Part shown: positions 9,301 to 16,649 of the stretch, piece by piece
How the letters are laid out: every line of letters starts with the position of its first letter
How positions within the stretch are numbered: position 1 is the first letter of the stretch
DNA from: an uncultured Muribaculaceae bacterium
Lineage (GTDB): Bacteria; Bacteroidota; Bacteroidia; Bacteroidales; Muribaculaceae
Assembly: GCA_904501735.1 (NCBI GenBank)
Contig: CAJGBY010000012.1
Location: forward strand, 1 to 63,340
Length of the DNA: 63,340 nt
Reading direction: 5' to 3'
The notes under the pieces: model-generated
The model's input: the letters and a program-made list of their open reading frames with translations, nothing else
Told to the model about the DNA's origin: nothing
Database searches by the model: none
Made by a program: the position numbers and the translations under genes

Positions 9301-9655
9301 CTTCAAGAAGTGTTACCTTACCAGTTGCCACTTCAAGCACAGCTGGAGCTTGACGATACTTTTCGTCGATACTCTTGAATCCGACCAATGTCTTGTCGCT
9401 ATTCATTTGAGTGTAGATACCACAACCTCTACTCTTTACAAGCGATTTCAATTCACCATCTTGCAATAGATAGATTTCGCTAAAACGGTTGTTTGACAAC
9501 ACAATACCACTCTTTGCCTCCATTGGACTACGCAAATAGCCATTTTCAGCAATTTCATAAGTGTCTACTTGGCTAAATCCCGCAAACGGAACACCCAAAA
9601 GCATTAGACACATCAGCTTCTTCAATATTGAAGCCCAAAATTCATTCGTTCTCAT
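6362..9655 (-). CDS. Large secreted C39-like cysteine peptidase with beta-propeller and T9SS-like tail
   Basis: A 1097-residue secreted protein. The signal peptide ends at GFSQ near residue 29. Residues about 40-340 look like a PD40/TolB-type propeller (blades with SPDGSKLAV and SPDGKYVAYG). Residues about 370-590 resemble a C39-like papain-fold peptidase: IPYLNQVYD, then CAPTSACM with candidate nucleophile Cys398, His522 in SGHVILGFA and Asp550 in CHDPYGDY. A beta-rich region and a second propeller-like region follow. The C-terminus, YYNMQGMKVDSPVNGVFIKK and KATKVVM, looks like a short T9SS-type sorting tail. It is the last gene of a seven-gene operon, 49 nt after the PCMD gene. Its substrate is unknown; processing of the operon's own surface proteins is an inference. 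Confidence 0.75.
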   Translation of the reverse strand: MRTNEFWASILKKLMCLMLLGVPFAGFSQVDTYEIAENGYLRSPMEAKSGIVLSNNRFSEIYLLQDGELKSLVKSRGCGIYTQMNSDKTLVGFKSIDEKYRQAPAVLEVATGKVTLLEDYSNQCGQVSFANDGTMAYTMGNNLVVRKGEERKSYDLGFYTNIANISPDGKYVAYGNLNGEFFVKDLVASTTQQVNIEGGYNGVWSPDGSKLAVQTAQGMLSVLDNVTGNVYSLGKGSSVSWAGNSTELVYTKVEGENEMKVLGSSVNKVRFDGTNAVNLLAASEDMPTDAVMTSDGKLLVAYSSGDRRGLAVRTMPVMGSIRPLSAIEEVMLYEIEEDKFGARFEGENKLAAREFNKKPQVGTKSYQQTIDALDIPYLNQVYDVTAVNGCTKWGYVACAPTSACMFLGYFGLLDPVQTSSRYNSSIKRQYAYHIGNVYTNQAKTAKFSAKASGNGCSGIPGGYGFMWNSASPQSHMVDFMLLNGCAKAEKTYSSTVAWTTFQNESSEGRPYLLCVKLGSSGHVILGFATNCVYTSSEGFIEKQGSFVCHDPYGDYNYASWPNFSGQHSSYDWVGVNNGYANIGEYYWSVYAVPAAEGEELPELPYVMPTDGSANAFAYDLKSEVVGDALNVNYSLNVPAKSVNVNVKNAAGEVVATVTGATRKGDQTATIDIANLAEGAYTWEVEVDDDKKPAIQEFTALQFYHPRGVDVDNNMESENFGDLYVTEGMSTSDAVYYSGTNGGVGLYIFNPNMTGVKNEKTGKYAFMGDLTYTYHTYAADLARVRVAEDGRIFVTRCNKAGDYILYAPSQADLVKNNKWTSLLNGVSFNSSTYEYSNADGFVAAANVGLDVKGSGENLEMIALSANSTVFSANATGSRVSEYALGNATVLPTPTSVTAMTDYTILPRAASVDYDNRGGAWYCQYRATPSAANPSLIYINENGEQKLFEGVGGAARGGGGIRVSPDGKQIAIASTTSSFSLYDLTFNESGVPTLTEKVSVRHGIGTNVNDIAWDLAGNLYICGNSGEYLKGYAIPRAEAFTTKAASRYAFNVGASAIENVAADENAPIEYYNMQGMKVDSPVNGVFIKKQGGKATKVVM

Positions 9656-9704
9656 AAGATGTTTATTAGTTAGTTGTTTTTTCAGTCTGATTATGATTTA
9701 CTAT

Positions 9705-11294
9705 TTACTCATAGTCCCATTCGAGCCAATAATTGTCGATCATAAGTGTACTACCCGAGCCTCCAGTGAAGAAATCACCATATTTGCTCGCCGAGCTCAC
9801 TATCAAGATATAACTTGGCTTGCGATTGGTATCACGATAATCCAATTCTACCGTAAATTCGGTCCATTGGTCAATCGATTTTCCTGTTTCCACAATTCCG
9901 TATGCTATCACATAATCGGCATTTTTGTCGAATAGATTACGAGTCTTTGGATTAGTACGAATTTCGAATGGTGCAGTCCAGTCGGTCAATGCCACATACA
10001 CATTAGCTGTGTCAGGTTGACCTTTAAGGTGTGCATATTCTGCCGATGAATGGCTTATAGGCATACAAGTATATTTCCAATAACCCTTCATGTGTGTTGG
10101 GCGTTCGCTACATGGGCGACCAAAATCAAGAATACCATTTGTTCCGTCGGTCTTCTTATAATCACCCGAGAACATATTACCTGCAGCAAGTTTACCCACA
10201 GTAGCAATACCTATAAATCGAGTATCAAGTTGTGCACTGAAACCTGCACCACCATCCCATGTATCGCTCGATGGAAGAGTGTTACTATCGCCAAGTGTTG
10301 TAGCACCCTTGTTACCTGTTCCCCAGAATGGAGTACTTCCTTCAGCCCATGGGCACCACACCTTGCCATCAAGCCACCAATTATCAAATGATCCATTAGG
10401 AATTTCGTAATAACCGCCTGTTTTTACTGCCACCTCTGCGCTAATCAATTCACCACTATAAGCTCGCACTTCATAATCGGTATTAGCATCAAGATGACGG
10501 ATACAAGCCTTGAATGTACCTCCATCTATTGTCATCCACGATGTAGGAACTTTATTCCACTTGCTTGCGCCCACTTTTCGGTATTCAAAACCATTGTCTT
10601 TGCCTGCTTCGGCCGAGCCATAAGCCCACACCACATTAGTCCAAGCATCGACAACTGTAATATCCACTGCCACATTGGTTGCTATGACATACAGATTCCA
10701 TATTTCGTTCTTGCCGAAGTAGCTCACTTCTACTTGCACAGGGCCATTACTGCAATCGATGGTTTTATCCACCACTTCAGGAGTGATTGTGGTGATTCCC
10801 TTAGGTCCAAGTTTGAGCGAAGTTACAAGCACCTTGGCCAAATCGGTATTTTTCGACACATAAGCAATGGCACGCTTTCCTGCCACATCCACAATAGCAT
10901 CGCCCACTTGACCTTCTACACTAAAGTAGCGTTCCACCGATTGACGGGCTGTGATGGTCCACATATAGTCTTGATATAGCGACAACATCACGCTATATGG
11001 CTTAGTTAGGTCGATACCACCTGTTATGTCGGCCGACAACTCAGCGCCTTCGGTTACTGTGTACGACAATATCTTCACATTCGACAAGTTCACAGTTTCG
11101 CCAAGAGTGAGAGTTACATTGCGGTTTGCATTGTCAATCTCGGCTCCACTCACCTCGCCTTCAGCTCCCATCGAAAGGAATTTGAGCTCTACTATAGGAT
11201 AAGGCAAGTCGTTCTTCAAGCAACCACTCAATGTGATTGCCGCAACGCACAATATTAATATTTTACTTATTATCGTTTTCATCTTCCTCATCAT
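9705..11294 (-). CDS. PCMD-domain surface lipoprotein
   Basis: 529 residues. The lipobox LSGC is followed by LKND, reminiscent of a Bacteroidota surface-export signal. Residues about 30-220 form two Ig-like or DUF5018-like beta domains and about 225-310 an FN3-like domain. Residues about 318-529 form a PCMD (putative carbohydrate metabolism) domain: NGSFDNWW, then GKLAAGNMFSGDY and LDFGRPCSERP, ending in SASKYGDFFTGGSGSTLMID. This C-terminal part is clearly paralogous to that of the 12963-15140 gene. The ATG overlaps the stop of the preceding barrel gene (TAATG), so the two are probably translationally coupled. The ligand is unknown; the PCMD fold is a jelly-roll seen in carbohydrate-related proteins. 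Confidence 0.8.
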   Translation of the reverse strand: MMRKMKTIISKILILCVAAITLSGCLKNDLPYPIVELKFLSMGAEGEVSGAEIDNANRNVTLTLGETVNLSNVKILSYTVTEGAELSADITGGIDLTKPYSVMLSLYQDYMWTITARQSVERYFSVEGQVGDAIVDVAGKRAIAYVSKNTDLAKVLVTSLKLGPKGITTITPEVVDKTIDCSNGPVQVEVSYFGKNEIWNLYVIATNVAVDITVVDAWTNVVWAYGSAEAGKDNGFEYRKVGASKWNKVPTSWMTIDGGTFKACIRHLDANTDYEVRAYSGELISAEVAVKTGGYYEIPNGSFDNWWLDGKVWCPWAEGSTPFWGTGNKGATTLGDSNTLPSSDTWDGGAGFSAQLDTRFIGIATVGKLAAGNMFSGDYKKTDGTNGILDFGRPCSERPTHMKGYWKYTCMPISHSSAEYAHLKGQPDTANVYVALTDWTAPFEIRTNPKTRNLFDKNADYVIAYGIVETGKSIDQWTEFTVELDYRDTNRKPSYILIVSSASKYGDFFTGGSGSTLMIDNYWLEWDYE

Positions 11295-12148
11295 TATATG
11301 TGAACTGCAATTCCCATATTTAGGTTAAACACATTGAACTTGAAATTAGCACCACTTGAGAAGCGCTTTCCCACTTCGGTGTTATTGGTTGTTTGCTTTT
11401 CGTTCTTCAAATACACACCAAACACGCCAAACGACACATTAAAGCTCACATAATCGTGTACGAATATGCACAAACCTGGCGAGAAGTTCAAACTCACCTC
11501 TTTAGTATCGGTGCGAGTGTCGCGAGGCTCATTGTTATAGTAACGAACGAACTTTCCATGACCTGCCGCAAATCGCAAATCCACTTCATTGAACACGGCA
11601 AAACGGCGATTGTTGTCAAGACCCACATAGTGGCGATAGAACAACGATGCCGAATAATTTTGCGTTTCATATAGCAGATTCTTCAACGCAAAACTCATAT
11701 CTTCGTCAATATCAATGCTCAAGCTACCCAAGTCAAGAATATCTTTTGAGTAACCCAACTTCACACCGGCTGACTGATTGCTACGGAAGAAATAAGCTCC
11801 ATAAGGATTTACCGAAACCGACTTACCTTTGAAGTTAAAATCTTTCAAGAACGACAATAGTTGCACATCATCGGTATTGAACTCGCTATACGAAGCTGTT
11901 GCGCCAAACATCCATTGACCTTTTGGAACAAACAAGTGATTATACAAACCTCTATCGAAACGGCTATAGTTCTTACCAGGCAAAATCACACTCACTGTGT
12001 CGCCCTTCACTATCACTTTCGCAAGGCTATCTCCTTGTACCTCTTTCTTCGAATTAGGTATCACCACTGGAGCGTTTTCTTGCGCTCCAAGCATAACTAC
12101 CGAACTCACAAGTCCTATTAGTAGTAATATTAAATATCTTTTTAGCAT
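11294..12148 (-). CDS. Outer-membrane beta-barrel protein, sister of the adjacent barrel
   Basis: 284 residues with signal peptide (cleavage near LGAQ, residue 22). A short periplasmic linker is followed by the stretch FVPKGQWMFGATASYS, after which alternating strands suggest a small 8-10-strand barrel ending in an aromatic/hydrophobic terminal strand. The neighbouring 12161-12898 gene has almost the same signature (FVPKGQWMTGVSVSYS) and the same layout, so the pair arose by duplication. It lies 12 nt after its sister and overlaps the next PCMD gene by one base. It lacks the OmpA peptidoglycan-binding domain and any TonB plug. A role in anchoring or displaying the operon's lipoproteins is inferred from context only. 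Confidence 0.72.
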   Translation of the reverse strand: MLKRYLILLLIGLVSSVVMLGAQENAPVVIPNSKKEVQGDSLAKVIVKGDTVSVILPGKNYSRFDRGLYNHLFVPKGQWMFGATASYSEFNTDDVQLLSFLKDFNFKGKSVSVNPYGAYFFRSNQSAGVKLGYSKDILDLGSLSIDIDEDMSFALKNLLYETQNYSASLFYRHYVGLDNNRRFAVFNEVDLRFAAGHGKFVRYYNNEPRDTRTDTKEVSLNFSPGLCIFVHDYVSFNVSFGVFGVYLKNEKQTTNNTEVGKRFSSGANFKFNVFNLNMGIAVHI

Positions 12149-12160
12149 AGCGACAACCTT

Positions 12161-12898
12161 TTACAAGTAAAACAACATTCCGAATGAGATAGAGAACAAA
12201 TTTATCTTGAAATTGGCTCCCGCTGAGTTATAATTAGCTATGTGAACTTGGTTTGTGATTTGCTTTGTGTGGTTGTACGACAAGCCTAACACGCCCACAT
12301 TCACCTCGATAGCCGAATAATTGTTCAAAAACATCACCACGCCCGGTGCAAGTCCCAGATTTAGAGACAAATTATCGCTGAACGAGCCCACTACATCTCG
12401 TCCCACGCCTTCACGAATCTTCGATTGACCCAAGCCTACTTCTAATTGAGCTTCGCCAAACATCCCGAATCGTTTTGAACGACCTATACTGAAATAATAG
12501 CGATATACACCCATTGCCGAGTATTCTTGCGAAATCATATACATGTTTTCGGCTGTATAGTCGGTTTCCGAGTCAATCTTTATACTTGCATTGTCAAGAT
12601 TGCTTCGCGAACGAGAATAACCAAACTTTCCCCCTACTGCCATATTTTCCTTGAACGCATACAACAGAGTTGGTGTAACCTTGAATGAATACACATCGCC
12701 TTCAAGTTCTTCGGCTATAAGGAATTGATAATTGTCCAAGTTGGTTTGTGAATAGCTCACGCTCACACCCGTCATCCATTGCCCTTTTGGCACAAAATCC
12801 ACCGATTCAAGGTTGCGCTTGAATTGTTGTTGAGCTGTAACACTCAATGCCACAACGAGCAACAATAGGGACGATATTACTCTTAGTTTCTTCATCAA
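12161..12898 (-). CDS. Outer-membrane beta-barrel protein (first of a tandem pair)
   Basis: 245 residues with signal peptide ending near SVTAQQ. The mature protein starts almost immediately with VDFVPKGQWMTGVSVSYS and continues as amphipathic strands to a terminal MLFYL, a typical barrel ending. It is shorter than its sister because it lacks the N-terminal linker. It belongs to the broad outer-membrane beta-barrel superfamily of Bacteroidota; no enzyme motif is visible. It lies 64 nt downstream of a DUF4493-PCMD lipoprotein gene, the widest gap in the first part of the operon. An internal promoter or processing site there is possible but not evident. Confidence 0.72.
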   Translation of the reverse strand: MMKKLRVISSLLLLVVALSVTAQQQFKRNLESVDFVPKGQWMTGVSVSYSQTNLDNYQFLIAEELEGDVYSFKVTPTLLYAFKENMAVGGKFGYSRSRSNLDNASIKIDSETDYTAENMYMISQEYSAMGVYRYYFSIGRSKRFGMFGEAQLEVGLGQSKIREGVGRDVVGSFSDNLSLNLGLAPGVVMFLNNYSAIEVNVGVLGLSYNHTKQITNQVHIANYNSAGANFKINLFSISFGMLFYL

Positions 12899-12962
12899 TT
12901 TTGTTTATAAAACATAGGAGACTGCGCCTCAATCTTTTATCTTGACACAGCCTCCTCTTTTA

Positions 12963-15140
12963 TCAATAATTAAATTTGAAATCGTCTACATACATCACAC
13001 TACCATCACCTCCTGCGAAGTAATCGCCCCAGTAACTTGCCGAGCAAACCACAAGTACTGCCGATGGCTTCACATCGGTGCGCTTATATGTAAGTGTAAT
13101 TTCAAATGGTGTCATTGTGTTATCGCTGCATGTAGCTTCTTGGCTTGTCCATTCACCATAAGCGATAACATTGCTTCCGTTCTTGTCGAACAAGCGACGA
13201 TTAGACGACTTGGTTTGAACCACTATTGGGAATGTACTTCCATCATATGTTTCAGTGTAGTCGGTCAACAATGCCACATAAATGTGACCCTTGTCGTTAG
13301 CACCTTCCACACAACCCATCGATTCTGCTTCCGAATTGATATTATCCACTGCTTTCGGGTTATATTTTACATATCCCGAAAGCGACTTAGGACGCGATGA
13401 GAATGGACGACCGAAACCAAGAACACCATCGGTACCATCAGTAGCAAGATACTTACCAGTGAAGATGTTACCTGCAGCAAACTTACCAATAATACCCAAT
13501 CCCACAAATTGTGATTGCAATTTAGCCGAATAGTTTCCACTATTCTTGATTGTTGATTCGCTTACTGTGATATTCTTATTCATTGTTGCCGAACCATGGT
13601 TACCTGAATCCCAGAACATTTCAGCTTCCGACGCTGCTGGGATAATAGCTTTCGATGGTTGACACCAATCTTCAAATCCTGCATTTGGCAATTGCTCTTC
13701 GCTTTCAGTTACAAATGTATACACAGTGCTCGATGTAAATGCTCTTCCTTCGCCATCGTTATCGGCAAACGCACGATATTCGTACGATGTACCTGGTTCA
13801 AGACCTTCAACTACAAGGCTGAATGAAGCCGAATCATCTGAATAAGCCTTAGCCCATGCACCACCCACCTTACGGTATTCGATACCAGCACCTGTTGTAC
13901 CTTCTTTCACGATTGTACCACGCAATGTTGCGCTTGTTGCCCACACATCATAACCTTCCACTTGAAGAGCCTTCACAGCATCGTTGCTTACTTCAATGCA
14001 GAATGTAGCTATGCGATATTTACCCTTGTTGTCGGTTACTTTGATAACGATTGGATAAGTTCCATTAGTAAGTGAGTTAAGCAATTCGGCGCTGAAAGTG
14101 ATTTTTGCTGCACGAACATCGCCTTCTGGATACTCATTTGTTGCTAATGGGCACTTAATTGTAATACCAAATGCCATAAGTTCTTGCTTAGTGGCTTCGG
14201 TCATTTGTAGATAAGATATTTCATCGCTCGAAGTGAAACCTATTTGATTCAATCCACTAAGTTCTACGGCAGTAATTTGTTCCACAACACTTGCATAGAT
14301 TGAAATCTTTTGGAAACTGCCTTCTTCGCCCGATTTTGGTTGCGACAAATCGAAATTAGCTGTAATGCGAGGAGCAGCTGTTACCACCACTTCGTCATTC
14401 ACTTCTACTGCCGATTCGTCCACTACAATCTTAAACCAAGCACCTCCCACTGGATCAAATTCTTTAGAATTAAACTTGATTGTAAGAGCATATTCCATTG
14501 CTGGCTTCACATCAAGGATTTCACCTGTTTGCACATAAGTGTCGCCACCTACTTTTGTACCAGTGATAGTATAAGTAAGCTTTGTATCACCCTTAGGCAT
14601 CATGTAGTAACCCTTTGCATCGGCATTTTCGTTACTAAACTCAAGAAAACCCTTTGTATTGGCGATTGTAATCTTATAATCACTTAGCACTTCGCCTACC
14701 GACGCATCAAATTTTGCCGATGCAAGCACATTGGCAATTTTACAATTGATGTTAGCTTCGGCTGTCTTTTCAGGACTCACTGTAAATGTAGTGCTACCCT
14801 TGTAATACTTCTTATCGAAAGAAGCTGCCACGCTATCACCAGCCCAAGCTTCAGCCTTATAGTCGCCGCTCACGAGCCACAATTCACTTGGCACTTCATC
14901 GATTCCCTTATATTTGCGTATCAAGCCTTTTGAGCTATATACATATATCTTGCACGATTCTTGCAACGAAGTAAGTTCCTCGTTTGAAATAGAGCGACCA
15001 AGCACTGTCACTTCATCACTCACTGTCATCGACAGCTTCACCTTGCCTTCGCCTGCCACCGCAACTTTTTCATCGCTACACGAAGTAGACACAGCCACGA
15101 TAGCAAACATTGCTAATAATGCACTTATTACCTTCTTCAT
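12963..15140 (-). CDS. DUF4493 + FN3-like + PCMD lipoprotein
   Basis: 725 residues. Lipobox VSTSC is followed by SDEK, an acidic stretch resembling the Bacteroidota surface-export signal. Residues about 30-230 form a DUF4493 domain (IYVYSSKGLIRKYKGI, VSGDYKAEAWAGDS, NCKIANVLASAKFD). A beta-rich middle and an FN3-like domain follow (YDVWATSATLRGT, then GLEPGTSYEYRAFADN). A PCMD domain occupies about 490-725 (NAGFEDWCQ, GKFAAGNIFTGKY, GFGRPFSSRP, YWGDYFAGGDGS). It lies only 4 nt from the preceding gene. All three domain types recur in the locus, so it looks like a family expanded by duplication and domain shuffling. Ligand unknown. Confidence 0.8.
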   Translation of the reverse strand: MKKVISALLAMFAIVAVSTSCSDEKVAVAGEGKVKLSMTVSDEVTVLGRSISNEELTSLQESCKIYVYSSKGLIRKYKGIDEVPSELWLVSGDYKAEAWAGDSVAASFDKKYYKGSTTFTVSPEKTAEANINCKIANVLASAKFDASVGEVLSDYKITIANTKGFLEFSNENADAKGYYMMPKGDTKLTYTITGTKVGGDTYVQTGEILDVKPAMEYALTIKFNSKEFDPVGGAWFKIVVDESAVEVNDEVVVTAAPRITANFDLSQPKSGEEGSFQKISIYASVVEQITAVELSGLNQIGFTSSDEISYLQMTEATKQELMAFGITIKCPLATNEYPEGDVRAAKITFSAELLNSLTNGTYPIVIKVTDNKGKYRIATFCIEVSNDAVKALQVEGYDVWATSATLRGTIVKEGTTGAGIEYRKVGGAWAKAYSDDSASFSLVVEGLEPGTSYEYRAFADNDGEGRAFTSSTVYTFVTESEEQLPNAGFEDWCQPSKAIIPAASEAEMFWDSGNHGSATMNKNITVSESTIKNSGNYSAKLQSQFVGLGIIGKFAAGNIFTGKYLATDGTDGVLGFGRPFSSRPKSLSGYVKYNPKAVDNINSEAESMGCVEGANDKGHIYVALLTDYTETYDGSTFPIVVQTKSSNRRLFDKNGSNVIAYGEWTSQEATCSDNTMTPFEITLTYKRTDVKPSAVLVVCSASYWGDYFAGGDGSVMYVDDFKFNY

Positions 15141-15144
15141 AGCC

Positions 15145-16632
15145 TTAATCTACTTTTAGTTTTAATGTTGCTGATGTTGATTGCCCCAATTCATCTACCA
15201 CTTCAAGGTTGAATACATGGTCACCACTATATATCACAAGAAGACCCATAAAGCCTGAGATATCAAACTTCATTTCAGTTTTGCCCTTCACTTGTTCGTT
15301 CACTGGCAAACCAAGACCTACAAGACCATCTTTGTATGCGCCAGGGTTACACAAGTCAAATTCATTAGCAAGACCTACGCTCGACAAGTCAAGTACGCCA
15401 CCGTTACCATCGCTCATGCTAATCTTAACATTGAACTTAGCAATCTTGCCAGGAGCAAGCACATCAACATCAACAATTGAGCTCGCTGTTACCACATTGA
15501 CTGCATTCAAGTCGATAGTTGCGCTTGTAACTGATGGTGCGTCAAATGTTGGTTGTTCTGAATAAGCTGCTTGCTTCACTGCGATGTCATAGCTCAAGTC
15601 GCCCATTACCACAGTTACCACTGCTTCGCGTTCAGCTTCTACCATATTATCGGTTACGCTGATTGTAAGTGTGCTTTCGCCACCCACGCCAGTTGCTGGT
15701 GATACGCTACACCATTGAGCGTTACTTGTTGCGCTCCATTCAGCCGATGTATTCACTGTAACACCCTTGCTTGATGCCTTCATTCCGAAGTTCAACACAT
15801 CATCGCTCACGCTCAAGAAATCATCTGGTTGAATAAGCTCTTCATCTACAGGGATATTTTCAGTTAGATCGATAGTTGTAACATCACCACTTACGCTAAA
15901 GCCCGATGTTCCCACCAAACCAGTTTCATCGGTTACATCTGGAGGAGTTTGCAATGAGAATGTGATAATGCGGTGTTGACCTGCTGCAACATCACTTATC
16001 ACTTTGTATTCTGTGATATAGAATCCGTCTACGCTACCCGAGAATGTAGCCACAAGGCTCTTGTTTTCGTTGTCGCAACGGAAATATCCTGCGCGTGTTT
16101 CGTTATAAGCAAAGTCAAGAGAGCTATTTTCGCCCACAAGCACATTCACCTTCACATCTTCGCCTGTTCCGATAGCATTCTTTAGTTCGTTGCTGTACTT
16201 GATACTTACTTTCAAGTTGGCCAACTTACAAACCACATTTTCCACTATCGCGATATCATTTTTCTTCACTTCGAAGTCCTTCACACCATAGAAATAAGGT
16301 GATTCCCATGCTGCGTTCTTCACTTCGGCATTATACACTTCTACAGTGTAACTACCCACAGGAAGTTCTACGATTTCTGGCATTTCACTATAAGTCCATG
16401 AATTCACCTTCACGCCAGTGATTTTATTTTGCACATTCACCTTGAATGTTGACACATCTACCGATGATGAACGGCCTTCTATCACTTCTTCATCATTCAA
16501 GACTGTTACGCCAAAGCCCTTGAACGACACTTTGCCTAATTGTTCTACTTCATCAACAAGACCTTTATCACAACTTACTAACGACATTGCCGAAAGGATT
16601 GTTGCTATCATTATATATAATATCTTTTTCAT
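15145..16632 (-). CDS. DUF4493 lipoprotein with BACON domain
   Basis: 495 residues. Lipobox LVSC near residue 21 is followed by DKGLVDEVE. Residues about 30-235 match DUF4493 (YSEMPEIVELPVGSYTVEVY, VCKLANLKVSIKYS). Residues about 275-360 look like a BACON domain (VSDDVLNFGMKASSKGVTV, SATSNAQWCSVSPATG, EREAVVTVVMG), an Ig-like module usually found in Bacteroidales glycan-handling or surface proteins. A final beta domain (about 370-495) resembles the middle domain of the 16650-19121 protein (FNVKISMSDGNGGVLDLSSV versus LLKVNSPYLESLGWAKEIDL). There is no PCMD domain here. The gene lies 17 nt after its upstream neighbour. Confidence 0.78.
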   Translation of the reverse strand: MKKILYIMIATILSAMSLVSCDKGLVDEVEQLGKVSFKGFGVTVLNDEEVIEGRSSSVDVSTFKVNVQNKITGVKVNSWTYSEMPEIVELPVGSYTVEVYNAEVKNAAWESPYFYGVKDFEVKKNDIAIVENVVCKLANLKVSIKYSNELKNAIGTGEDVKVNVLVGENSSLDFAYNETRAGYFRCDNENKSLVATFSGSVDGFYITEYKVISDVAAGQHRIITFSLQTPPDVTDETGLVGTSGFSVSGDVTTIDLTENIPVDEELIQPDDFLSVSDDVLNFGMKASSKGVTVNTSAEWSATSNAQWCSVSPATGVGGESTLTISVTDNMVEAEREAVVTVVMGDLSYDIAVKQAAYSEQPTFDAPSVTSATIDLNAVNVVTASSIVDVDVLAPGKIAKFNVKISMSDGNGGVLDLSSVGLANEFDLCNPGAYKDGLVGLGLPVNEQVKGKTEMKFDISGFMGLLVIYSGDHVFNLEVVDELGQSTSATLKLKVD

Positions 16633-16649
16633 ATCTTATCCTTGTCTGT

